DNA of 34,848 nucleotides from CAG-791 sp045546175 (GTDB lineage Bacteria > Bacillota > Clostridia > Lachnospirales > Lachnospiraceae): positions 1 through 34,848 of the forward strand of contig JAZQCI010000022.1 of assembly GCA_045546175.1 (NCBI GenBank), in the 5' to 3' direction. Made by a program: the position numbers and the translations under genes. The notes beneath the pieces were generated by a model. It saw only the letters and a list, made by a program, of their open reading frames with translations. It made no database searches and had not been told where the DNA came from. Shown here piece by piece: positions 6,433 through 13,508 of the stretch. The stretch's first letter is position 1; every line of letters begins with the position of its first letter.

Positions 6433-8436
6433 TCACATATTCTCGCTGAGCTCTTCCCACTGCTCATAGAGAGAAGCAAGCTCCTCCTCGAGCGCTTCTT
6501 TCTTTTTGTTTAGTTCGCCGAGCTTTGCGGCGTCCGAATAGTTCTCCGGAAGCGCCATCCTTTCCTCGAGCGAGGCGATCTCCTCTTCGGCGGACGCTAT
6601 TTTGTCCTCGCACTTGCGCAGGTCATTGGCAGCCTTGCGCTGTCTGGCCTGTTCCTCCTTCTGCTGGGCCCAGCTCAGCTTTTCCGGGGACGCGGGCGCT
6701 TTTGAGCCGGAGGAAACCGACGCAGAGGCGGACGCGGCTTTTTCCTGCACGCCCTGGCCGTCCCGGTAGGCGTCCTGCAGGAGCACATCCTCCACCTGAG
6801 CCGATTTTTCCAGATAGAAGTCGTAGTTTCCGATAAAGCGGTCCGGGGTCTTCTCCGAATTGTTGCCCGGGTAGTTCAAGAGGACGGTCTTTGTGAGGGA
6901 CAAAATACGGCTGGCCGTATGGTTGATGAAGTAGCGGTCGTGCGACACGTACAGGACGGTCCCCTCATAGGAGTTGAGGGCGTTCTCGAGCACTTCCTTG
7001 GAGACGAGGTCCAGGTGGTTGGTCGGCTCGTCGAGGATCAGGAAGTTGGCCTTGGAGAGCATGAGCTTGGCCAGTGACACACGTCCCTTCTCGCCGCCGC
7101 TCAGGTCGCCGATCTGCTTGAAGACTTCTTCGCCGGTAAAGAGGAAGGAGGCGAGCAGGCTCCGGATCTGGGTGTTGGTCATGGTCGGATATTCGTCGGA
7201 GATCTCTTCGAACACGGTCTTTTCGTCGTGCAGCACATGGTGTTCCTGGTCGTAGTAGCCGATGTGGACATTGGTCCCGAGACGGATCACGCCCGTGTCG
7301 GGGGCGACCACTTCATTGAGGATCCCAAGGATCGTGGATTTTCCGGTGCCGTTGTCGCCGATCAGCGCCACGTGTTCGCCGCGCCGGATCTTGAAAGAGA
7401 TGCCGGCAAACAATTTTTTGTCCCCGTAGGATTTGGAGAGGTCATCGACGGAGAGCACTTCTCGTCCGCTCTTAATGCAGGGCGTAAAGACCAGGTGCAT
7501 GTCGTCGCGCAGCTCCACCGGTTTCTCCAGGACCTCCGTGCGCTGGAGCATTTTCTCGCGGCTCTCGGCGCGCTTTATGGATTTCTCGCGGTTAAAGCGG
7601 CGGAGCTTCTCGATCACTTCCTCCTGGTGGCGGATCTGCGCCTGGTTGTTCATGTAGGCGTGGTACTGCTGCTCCCTGAGCGCTTTTTTGCGCTCGGCGT
7701 ACACGGAATAATTGCCCCCGAACAGGGTGCTCTTTCCGTTTTCGATCTCGACGATCTTCGTGACGGTCCTGTCCAGGAAGTAGCGGTCGTGGGAGACCAC
7801 GAGCACGGTACCCTTATAGTTTATCAGATAGGTCTCGAGCCAGCGGATGCTGTTCATGTCCAGGTGATTGGTGGGCTCGTCGAGCATGAGCAGGTCCGGT
7901 TTCTGTAAGAGGAGCTTGCCCAGGGCGACGCGCGTCTTCTGGCCGCCGGAGAGGGTGGACACTTTCTGCTCGAATTCCGAGGAGGCAAAGCCCAGGCCCT
8001 TGAGGACGCCCTGGACTTCTCCCTTGTAGGCGTAGCCGTTCTCCCGCTCGAAGCGGTGCAGAAGGTCTGTGTACTCGGCGATCGTCTCGGTGAGGGCTTC
8101 CCCTTTGAGGACATCCATCTGGTGCTCGTACTCGGTGAGGCGCTTTTCCATATCGATCAGATACTGTTTGACGGACAGAACTTCCTCGTAAACGGTGCGC
8201 TCTGAGGAGAGCCCCTGGTTCTGCGCCAGGTACCCGTACGTGCAGTCTCTTTCAAAAGAGACCGTGCCCTGGTCGGGGACTTCCTGCCCGACAATGATCC
8301 GCAGAAGAGTCGTCTTCCCGGCCCCGTTGACACCTATGATGGCGGCTTTATCGCCCCTTTCCAGGTGAAAGGTGACGTCGCGAAGGACGATATTTTCGGG
8401 ATATTCTTTACTTATGTGGTGACATGCAAGGATCAT
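6433..8436 (-). CDS. ABC-F family ATPase (ribosome-associated, YdiF/Uup-like)
   Basis: This is a 667-aa soluble ABC-F protein with two ATP-binding domains and no membrane segment. NBD1 has Walker A GVNGAGKTT (35-43), signature LSGGQ (162-166) and Walker B LLMLDEPTNHLD. NBD2 has GDNGTGKST (360-368), LSGGEK (445-450) and FLILDEPTNHLD. The linker between them (about 250-320) holds the charged helical pair that contacts P-site tRNA in this family, here short as in housekeeping members rather than antibiotic-resistance members. An Ala/Ser-rich hinge and a C-terminal coiled coil (about 590-660) resemble Uup/YdiF, which act on stalled or assembling ribosomes. The frame stays open upstream to 8643, but the ABC homology starts at the ATG at 8436, which has a weak GAGAGA-type ribosome-binding site. 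Confidence 0.9.
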   Translation of the reverse strand: MILACHHISKEYPENIVLRDVTFHLERGDKAAIIGVNGAGKTTLLRIIVGQEVPDQGTVSFERDCTYGYLAQNQGLSSERTVYEEVLSVKQYLIDMEKRLTEYEHQMDVLKGEALTETIAEYTDLLHRFERENGYAYKGEVQGVLKGLGFASSEFEQKVSTLSGGQKTRVALGKLLLQKPDLLMLDEPTNHLDMNSIRWLETYLINYKGTVLVVSHDRYFLDRTVTKIVEIENGKSTLFGGNYSVYAERKKALREQQYHAYMNNQAQIRHQEEVIEKLRRFNREKSIKRAESREKMLQRTEVLEKPVELRDDMHLVFTPCIKSGREVLSVDDLSKSYGDKKLFAGISFKIRRGEHVALIGDNGTGKSTILGILNEVVAPDTGVIRLGTNVHIGYYDQEHHVLHDEKTVFEEISDEYPTMTNTQIRSLLASFLFTGEEVFKQIGDLSGGEKGRVSLAKLMLSKANFLILDEPTNHLDLVSKEVLENALNSYEGTVLYVSHDRYFINHTASRILSLTKTVLLNYPGNNSEKTPDRFIGNYDFYLEKSAQVEDVLLQDAYRDGQGVQEKAASASASVSSGSKAPASPEKLSWAQQKEEQARQRKAANDLRKCEDKIASAEEEIASLEERMALPENYSDAAKLGELNKKKEALEEELASLYEQWEELSENM

Positions 8437-8542
8437 GTGCTTTCTCTCTCGTAAGGCCCTGCGCCGGGTATTTCCGGGGCGCCGGGTGCCTGCTTTCGTC
8501 AATGAAAAGTTTAATAATTTCCGGATTTTTTCGGTACTCCTC

Positions 8543-8571
8543 ATAATATAAAAAATCAAGGGATAAGTCAA
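8543..8571 (-). promoter_or_regulatory. Promoter of the ABC-F gene (minus strand)
   Basis: On the minus strand, TTGACT (8571-8566), a 17-base spacer and TATTAT (8548-8543) lie upstream of the ABC-F gene. The leader is about 100 bases, with no obvious attenuator peptide of the kind seen ahead of resistance ABC-F genes. Confidence 0.65.
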
Positions 8572-8633
8572 ACAAGGGAAAAGAGGTGCCTCCGACCGGA
8601 AAGAGAGCGGGGATGAGAGAGAGGTTTTGGGAA

Positions 8634-8662
8634 TTGACGTCATTTTACGTAGCCGATATAAT
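8634..8662 (+). promoter_or_regulatory. Promoter of rex
   Basis: TTGACG (8634-8639), a 17-base spacer and a perfect TATAAT (8657-8662) point toward rex. The promoter is divergent from that of the ABC-F gene. I see no clear Rex operator (TTGTTAA-N4-TTAACAA type) around it. Confidence 0.75.
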
Positions 8663-8703
8663 AAAGACAGTCAAATAAAATAAGAAAGGACATTACAGGC
8701 ATC

Positions 8704-9342
8704 GTGGAAGAACGGGGGATTTCACAGGCAGTAATCGGACGACTGCCTCGATATTACAGATACCTCGGCGACCTTAAGAACGAAGGTGTCGAGAGGATTT
8801 CCTCGCAGGAGCTGAGCAGGATCATGAACGTCACTGCTTCGCAGATCCGGCAGGATTTCAATAATTTCGGCGGCTTCGGGCAGCAGGGATACGGGTACAA
8901 TACCAGCTATCTGTACGAAGAGATCGGCAAGATACTGGGGCTGAACAAGCAGCATGATATGATTCTGATCGGCGCCGGCAATCTGGGACAGGCCCTGGTC
9001 AATTACATGAATCTCAAGAACAGGGGATTTTCTTTCAAGGGAGCATTTGATGTCAATCCCGCACTTCACGGCGCGAAGATCGCGAATGTGCCGATCTTTC
9101 CCATGGAACAGATGACGGGATTTATCAGAGAGAATAATATTGATATCGCGGTGCTTACGGTTCCGAAAGCTGCGGCCATTGAGATCACGCAGGTGCTGAC
9201 GGAAACTCCGATCAAGGCAATATGGAATTTTGCCCATGTAGACCTTAAAGTGCCGGACAGGATTCAGGTGGAGAGCGTACATTTGCAGGACAGCCTGATG
9301 AAACTTTCTTATAACATACGGCGGTACGAAGACGAGAACTGA
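8704..9342 (+). CDS. rex: Redox-sensing transcriptional repressor Rex
   Basis: Rex represses fermentation and hydrogen/NADH-recycling genes and lets go of DNA when the NADH/NAD ratio rises. The 212-aa protein has the expected parts: an N-terminal winged helix (about 8-58) with SQIRQDFNNFG, and a Rossmann NAD(H)-binding domain opening with GAGNLG (90-95). The start is a GTG at 8704. No ATG exists in frame between the promoter and the conserved region. The nearest AAAGGA lies 13 bases upstream, longer than ideal, which hints at modest translation. Candidate targets in this window are the redox genes such as nfnAB, although no convincing Rex site was found there. Confidence 0.95.
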   Translation: MEERGISQAVIGRLPRYYRYLGDLKNEGVERISSQELSRIMNVTASQIRQDFNNFGGFGQQGYGYNTSYLYEEIGKILGLNKQHDMILIGAGNLGQALVNYMNLKNRGFSFKGAFDVNPALHGAKIANVPIFPMEQMTGFIRENNIDIAVLTVPKAAAIEITQVLTETPIKAIWNFAHVDLKVPDRIQVESVHLQDSLMKLSYNIRRYEDEN

Positions 9343-9374
9343 AAGCGCGGTACGCCGGCGGAATGAGAAATTAC

Positions 9375-9412
9375 AAAGCCTTTTCCGGAGAAATCCGGGA
9401 GAGGCTTTCTTC
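9375..9412 (+). terminator. Terminator after rex
   Basis: A 15-bp stem with two G-T wobbles (9375-9389 with 9394-9408) is capped by a GAAA tetraloop and followed by the T-rich stretch CTTCT. The U tract is imperfect, so termination may be partial. Confidence 0.65.
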
Positions 9413-9492
9413 TGTGCGAAGGGACCTGTCGGCATGGCTCATTCCACAGCAAGCCATACGCAGCCGGGATACCGCCCGGCAAAGGAGAGATT

Positions 9493-11124
9493 ATGAAATA
9501 TCTGCTCACAGGTACTGAAATGGCGGAGGCGGACAGCGCCACCTCCGAGGTCATAGGGATTCCGTCCATCGTTCTGATGGAGCGGGCGGCGCTTGCCGTA
9601 ACAAAGGAGATCACGTCCCGCTTCGGCGCGGACCGGCGCGTCACTGTTTTGGCGGGGCCCGGCAATAACGGCGCGGACGGGCTTGCCGTCGGAAGACTTC
9701 TCATAGACAAGGGGTATGAGCTGCAGTTCCTGCTGCTGAGTCCCAAAGATCCGCCGGAAGGTTCGTCGGCCATGACGCAGAGAAAGATCCTCGAGGCCTA
9801 CGGAGCGGCTCCGGAAGTCTTCGACGCCGGGAAGATGAGGGCCTTCCGGCCCGCCGTCATCGTCGACGCGCTCTTCGGAACCGGACTGGGCAGGCCTCTC
9901 ACCGGAAAGGCCGCAGAGATTGCGGAGGAAGTGAACGCTTTCCGGGCGGAGACAGGGTGCACCGTTGTAGGCCTTGACCTGCCGTCCGGGATATCCTCGG
10001 AAGACGGCTCCGTGATGGGATGCGCGATCCGCTGCGACTTCACAGTGACCTTCGCCTACTATAAGCGCGGCCATTTCCTGTATCCCGGGAGCAATTACTG
10101 CGGCGAGACGATCCTGCGGCCCATCGGTATTCACGACAGGAGTTTTACCTGCCGCGGAGGGCAGATGCCGGAGATGGTCATGGCCGAGCGCGGCGACCTG
10201 CGCGAACTGCTCTCGCAGAGAGATCCCGGAGGCAACAAGGGAACCTTCGGCAAGGTGCTCATCATCGCGGGAAGCTACGCCATGTGCGGCGCGGCGCTCC
10301 TTAGCGCCGAGGCCTGTATGCGGGCCGGCGCGGGAATGGTCAAAATATTCACCAGGGAAGAAAACCGCGTCATCATCCAGGAGAAGCTCCCCGAGGCCAT
10401 GCTCACGGTTTACGGCGCTCTGCCGCAGGAGCCGGGAGAAAGACAGGAGGAGGCGCGCGGGCTCGCGCAGAAGCTCAGAAAGGACCTGGCCTGGGCGGAC
10501 GCCGTGGCGATCGGACCGGCACTGGGGCAGGGCGAAGAGGGGAGAATACTTCTCAGGACGCTTCTTGAAGAGGTATCGGCCGGCGCGGCGAGCGGTGAAG
10601 AGACGCAGCGAAGGAAGCTCAAGGGGATCGTCATCGATGCGGATGCCCTGCGGATCATCGCCTCGGACGAAGTGGCGGACCGGCTGCTGAGAGAGAGGGA
10701 CAAGGATACAGATTGTATTCTGACGCCGCATCTGGCGGAATTCGCAGACCTGGCGCACGTCTCTGTCAGGGAAGCCGCAAAGGACCGCATCCCGCTCATG
10801 AGGCAGCTCTGTGAGCGATACGGCTGTACGGTGATCGGGAAAGACGCGCGCACCCTGATCGTCTCCCATGGCAGAAGACAGATCTGCATGATCACAAACA
10901 GAAACAGCGGCATGGCCACGGCCGGAAGCGGCGACGTCCTGACCGGGATCACGGCGGCAATGCTGTTCGCGGTCAGCCCGGGAGAAGGCCGCGGGCACAG
11001 AGCGGCGACAGCGGCGGCTTATCTGCACGCGGAAGCGGGCGACATCTGTAAAAAGAAATTCGGAGAGCGGTCGATGATCGCGGGGGACCTGATCGACGCG
11101 CTCCGCGATCCTTTAATAAAATAA
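9493..11124 (+). CDS. nnrDE: Bifunctional NAD(P)H-hydrate epimerase / ADP-dependent dehydratase
   Basis: This enzyme repairs NADHX and NADPHX, damaged hydrated nicotinamide cofactors. An N-terminal YjeF_N epimerase domain (about 1-220) interconverts the R and S forms. It shows VLAGPGNNGADGLAVGR (52-68) and DALFGTGLGRPLTG (125-138). A C-terminal ribokinase-like dehydratase domain (about 235-543) shows GNKGTFGKVLIIAGS (247-261) and the nucleotide/catalytic motif NSGMATAGSGDVLTG (471-485). The protein is 543 aa, slightly longer than the usual 490-520, with extra charged segments near 310-330 and 360-376. GGAGA lies 6 bases before the ATG. The 15-base gap to alr suggests co-transcription. Confidence 0.94.
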   Translation: MKYLLTGTEMAEADSATSEVIGIPSIVLMERAALAVTKEITSRFGADRRVTVLAGPGNNGADGLAVGRLLIDKGYELQFLLLSPKDPPEGSSAMTQRKILEAYGAAPEVFDAGKMRAFRPAVIVDALFGTGLGRPLTGKAAEIAEEVNAFRAETGCTVVGLDLPSGISSEDGSVMGCAIRCDFTVTFAYYKRGHFLYPGSNYCGETILRPIGIHDRSFTCRGGQMPEMVMAERGDLRELLSQRDPGGNKGTFGKVLIIAGSYAMCGAALLSAEACMRAGAGMVKIFTREENRVIIQEKLPEAMLTVYGALPQEPGERQEEARGLAQKLRKDLAWADAVAIGPALGQGEEGRILLRTLLEEVSAGAASGEETQRRKLKGIVIDADALRIIASDEVADRLLRERDKDTDCILTPHLAEFADLAHVSVREAAKDRIPLMRQLCERYGCTVIGKDARTLIVSHGRRQICMITNRNSGMATAGSGDVLTGITAAMLFAVSPGEGRGHRAATAAAYLHAEAGDICKKKFGERSMIAGDLIDALRDPLIK

Positions 11125-11139
11125 AAAAAGAGGTCAGCT

Positions 11140-12324
11140 ATGGAAAAGAGGGAAACATCCTGCAGAACGGAAAATACGCCGGGACATGACAGAGTGTGGG
11201 CGCAGATCGATATGGATGCAGTGCTTTTTAACATGGAGAGCATGCGGGCCAATATAAGGGACGACGTCAGGATGGTCGCGGTCCTCAAGACGGACGGATA
11301 CGGTCACGGCGCCATCCCGATCATGAAGGAGATGGAAAAGCTCCCCTATGTGTGGGGCTATGCGGCGGCGACTTTCGAGGAAGCGGCCGCGATGAGAGAG
11401 GGCGGCGCGACCAAGCCGATCCTTCTTCTGGGCTATGTATTTCCTTACTGCTACAGAGAACTGGCGCGACAGCAGATCAGACCCGCCTGCTTCCGGGAAG
11501 ATATGCTTGAGGAGCTCTCAAAGGCCGCGCAGGCGGAAGGAAAGCCCATATACATCCACATCGCGCTGGACACCGGCATGGGAAGGATCGGCGTGAGACC
11601 GGACGACGAAGGTCTCTCTTTTGTCAAAAAGGCAGTGAATACGCCGGGAATCGTTGTGGAGGGCATGTTCACGCACTTTGCCAAGGCAGATGAGGAGGAG
11701 CGCACGCCGACCCACACGCAGATCGCACTTTATAAGGAGTTCAGGGAGAGAATCCGCAGGGAAGCCGGTTTTGAAATCCCTCTCTGTCACTGTTCCAACA
11801 GCGCCGGGATCATCGAGTTTCCCGAGGCGAACATGGACCTTGTGCGCGCGGGCATCACTCTGTACGGGCTCTGGCCTTCCTCCGAGGTTAGCACGACCGT
11901 CGTCCCGCTAAAGCCCGTCATGAGCCTCTACTCCCATATCGTCTATGTAAAGGAAGTCGGCCCCGGCGTGAGCGTCAGCTACGGGGGAACTTATACGACG
12001 AGCAGGGACAGGACCAGGATCGCCACGATTCCGGTCGGCTACGGGGACGGCTATCCCAGGAGCCTGTCCAATAAGGGATATGTGCTCATCTGCGGGCGCA
12101 GGGCGCCGATCCTGGGCAGAGTCTGCATGGACCAGATGATGGTGGATATCACGGATATTCCGGAGGCAAAAGAGGGGAGCCTGTGCACGCTGCTCGGAAC
12201 GGACGGCGGGGCGATCATCACGATGGAAGAGCTCGGAGATCTCTCCGGCAGGTTCAATTATGAGCTGGCCTGCGACATCAACGCCAGGGTCCCCAGAATC
12301 GTCTGCGGCGGAGCCTTGAGTTGA
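11140..12324 (+). CDS. alr: Alanine racemase
   Basis: This PLP enzyme makes D-alanine for peptidoglycan. The PLP lysine is K50 in VAVLKTDGYGHG (47-58). The second catalytic base is Y301 in PVGYGDGYPR (298-307), from the partner subunit of the dimer. The conserved GRVCMDQMMVDIT motif is at 326-338. At 394 aa it is of normal length with a slightly long N-terminus (about 15 residues before the barrel). AAAGAGGT lies just before the start, and the gene follows nnrDE closely, a common neighbour pairing. No mazEF pair follows it, unlike in bacilli. The -35 box of the yebC promoter overlaps its stop codon. Confidence 0.95.
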   Translation: MEKRETSCRTENTPGHDRVWAQIDMDAVLFNMESMRANIRDDVRMVAVLKTDGYGHGAIPIMKEMEKLPYVWGYAAATFEEAAAMREGGATKPILLLGYVFPYCYRELARQQIRPACFREDMLEELSKAAQAEGKPIYIHIALDTGMGRIGVRPDDEGLSFVKKAVNTPGIVVEGMFTHFAKADEEERTPTHTQIALYKEFRERIRREAGFEIPLCHCSNSAGIIEFPEANMDLVRAGITLYGLWPSSEVSTTVVPLKPVMSLYSHIVYVKEVGPGVSVSYGGTYTTSRDRTRIATIPVGYGDGYPRSLSNKGYVLICGRRAPILGRVCMDQMMVDITDIPEAKEGSLCTLLGTDGGAIITMEELGDLSGRFNYELACDINARVPRIVCGGALS

Positions 12325-12349
12325 CGGAGCCTTCGGATAATGGTATATT
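12321..12349 (+). promoter_or_regulatory. Promoter of yebC overlapping the alr stop codon
   Basis: TTGACG (12321-12326), a 17-base spacer and TATATT (12344-12349). The -35 box includes the TGA of alr. The transcript would have a leader of about 80 bases before yebC. Confidence 0.6.
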
Positions 12350-12437
12350 CTAATTTGTATCTTTGTGTACAGAATGTGTTGCTGCTCCATTCGGGCGGCA
12401 AAACACGATCAATATATGGATAGTGAGGAGTTAAACA

Positions 12438-13169
12438 ATGTCAGGACATTCCAAATTTGCGAACATCAAACACAAGAAAGAGAAAAATGACGCCGCCAAG
12501 GGCAAGATTTTTACCATCATCGGCCGCGAGATCGCGGTAGCAGTCAAGGAGGGCGGCCCCGATCCATCCAACAACTTCAAGCTGGCAAAGGTCATCTCCA
12601 AGGCAAAGGCCAACAATATGCCCAACGAGACCATTGAGCGCGGCATCAAGAAGGCGGCCGGCGACCTGGGCAATGTCAATTTCCAGTACAACACCTATGA
12701 AGGTTACGGCCCCGGCGGAATCGCGATCATCGTTGACACGCTGACCGACAACCTCAACAGAACAGCGGCGAACGTAAGAAGCGCGTTCACAAAGGGAAAC
12801 GGCAGCATCGGTACGCCCGGCTGCGTCTCCTTCATGTTCGACAAAAAGGGCCAGATCATCATCGACAAAGAGGACTGCGATCTGTCTGCGGATGACCTTA
12901 TGATGATCGTCCTGGACGCAGGCGCCGACGATATCAGGGAAGAGGAAGACAGTTTCGAGATCCTGACTGCGGAAGAGGACTTCGACGCGGTGGAGAAGGC
13001 TCTCAAGGATGAAGGAATCGCTCTGGCTTCTTCCGAAGTCACCATGATTCCCCAGAATTATGTCAAGGTCACGGATGAGACGATCATCAAGCAGATCCGC
13101 AGGATCCTGGACATTCTGGACGACGACGACGATGTACAGGCCGTTTATCACAACTGGGACGAGGACTGA
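12438..13169 (+). CDS. yebC: YebC/TACO1-family protein
   Basis: This 243-aa protein has the whole family signature, opening with MSGHSKFANIKHKK and continuing through NMPNETIERGIKKA (about 55-68) and YEGYGPGGIAI (about 91-101). The family was long listed as a transcriptional regulator. Current knowledge links YebC/TACO1 proteins to translation, relieving ribosome stalls at difficult sequences such as proline runs. Three domains are expected, with an acidic C-terminus (DDDDD near 229-234) seen here. GAGGAG lies about 9 bases upstream of the ATG. It sits between alr and a small acidic ORF and is served by its own promoter. Confidence 0.94.
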   Translation: MSGHSKFANIKHKKEKNDAAKGKIFTIIGREIAVAVKEGGPDPSNNFKLAKVISKAKANNMPNETIERGIKKAAGDLGNVNFQYNTYEGYGPGGIAIIVDTLTDNLNRTAANVRSAFTKGNGSIGTPGCVSFMFDKKGQIIIDKEDCDLSADDLMMIVLDAGADDIREEEDSFEILTAEEDFDAVEKALKDEGIALASSEVTMIPQNYVKVTDETIIKQIRRILDILDDDDDVQAVYHNWDED

Positions 13170-13211
13170 TCCCGGGGCAAAAGATTGGAATACCTATAAA
13201 AATCTTCATAA

Positions 13212-13243
13212 AGGCAGCTTTATGCCAAGGCATAAAGCTGCTT
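13212..13243. other. Strong hairpin between yebC and the small acidic ORF
   Basis: GCAGCTTTATGCC (13214-13226) and its exact complement (13229-13241) form a 13-bp stem with a 2-base spacer, extendable to 15 pairs. No T run follows, so it is a poor intrinsic terminator. It could be an mRNA processing or stability element, or a pause site, between yebC and the next ORF. Confidence 0.5.
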
Positions 13244-13266
13244 CATTGAACTTAAGGAAAACGGCA

Positions 13267-13446
13267 ATGAACTATTTTGACCAGGGGAAAGAGGCAGGGA
13301 CGCAGGATTCGGAATTCAGGCTCCTCAGGAGCCCTCTGCCGCAGCCTCCCCGAAAGACCCATATCCGTATGGAATTTGACCTGACGGATTCCGAAGAGGA
13401 TGAGTTTGATCTGGAGATCGGTGAGGATGACGATTTTGACATCTGA
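13267..13446 (+). CDS. Small acidic protein of unknown function (59 aa)
   Basis: I do not recognise this gene. The ATG at 13267 is preceded by AAGGA with an 8-base spacing, a good ribosome-binding site. The 59-aa product has a mildly basic, proline-containing first half (RSPLPQPPRKTHIR, 21-34). Its tail is very acidic, with 14 of the last 25 residues Asp or Glu, and it has no membrane segment or cysteine. The frame stays open upstream into yebC, but that extension has no family sense. It lies 62 bases before ftsK in the same orientation. A partner role with a DNA-binding or basic protein is conceivable but unproven. Confidence 0.5.
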   Translation: MNYFDQGKEAGTQDSEFRLLRSPLPQPPRKTHIRMEFDLTDSEEDEFDLEIGEDDDFDI

Positions 13447-13508
13447 TCCGCGCCGGCCGGATCGTTGACGGCGGACACTGGCAGCAGATAAGGAAGGTTA
13501 AAGAGCTT

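Noticed and set aside
6433..8436. Antibiotic-resistance ABC-F (Vga/Msr/OptrA type)
   Set aside because: The interdomain linker is short and the C-terminal coiled coil is Uup/YdiF-like. There is no attenuator leader, so a housekeeping role fits better.
13212..13243. Rho-independent terminator of yebC
   Set aside because: The stem is strong but no T run follows, so it is listed only as a hairpin.
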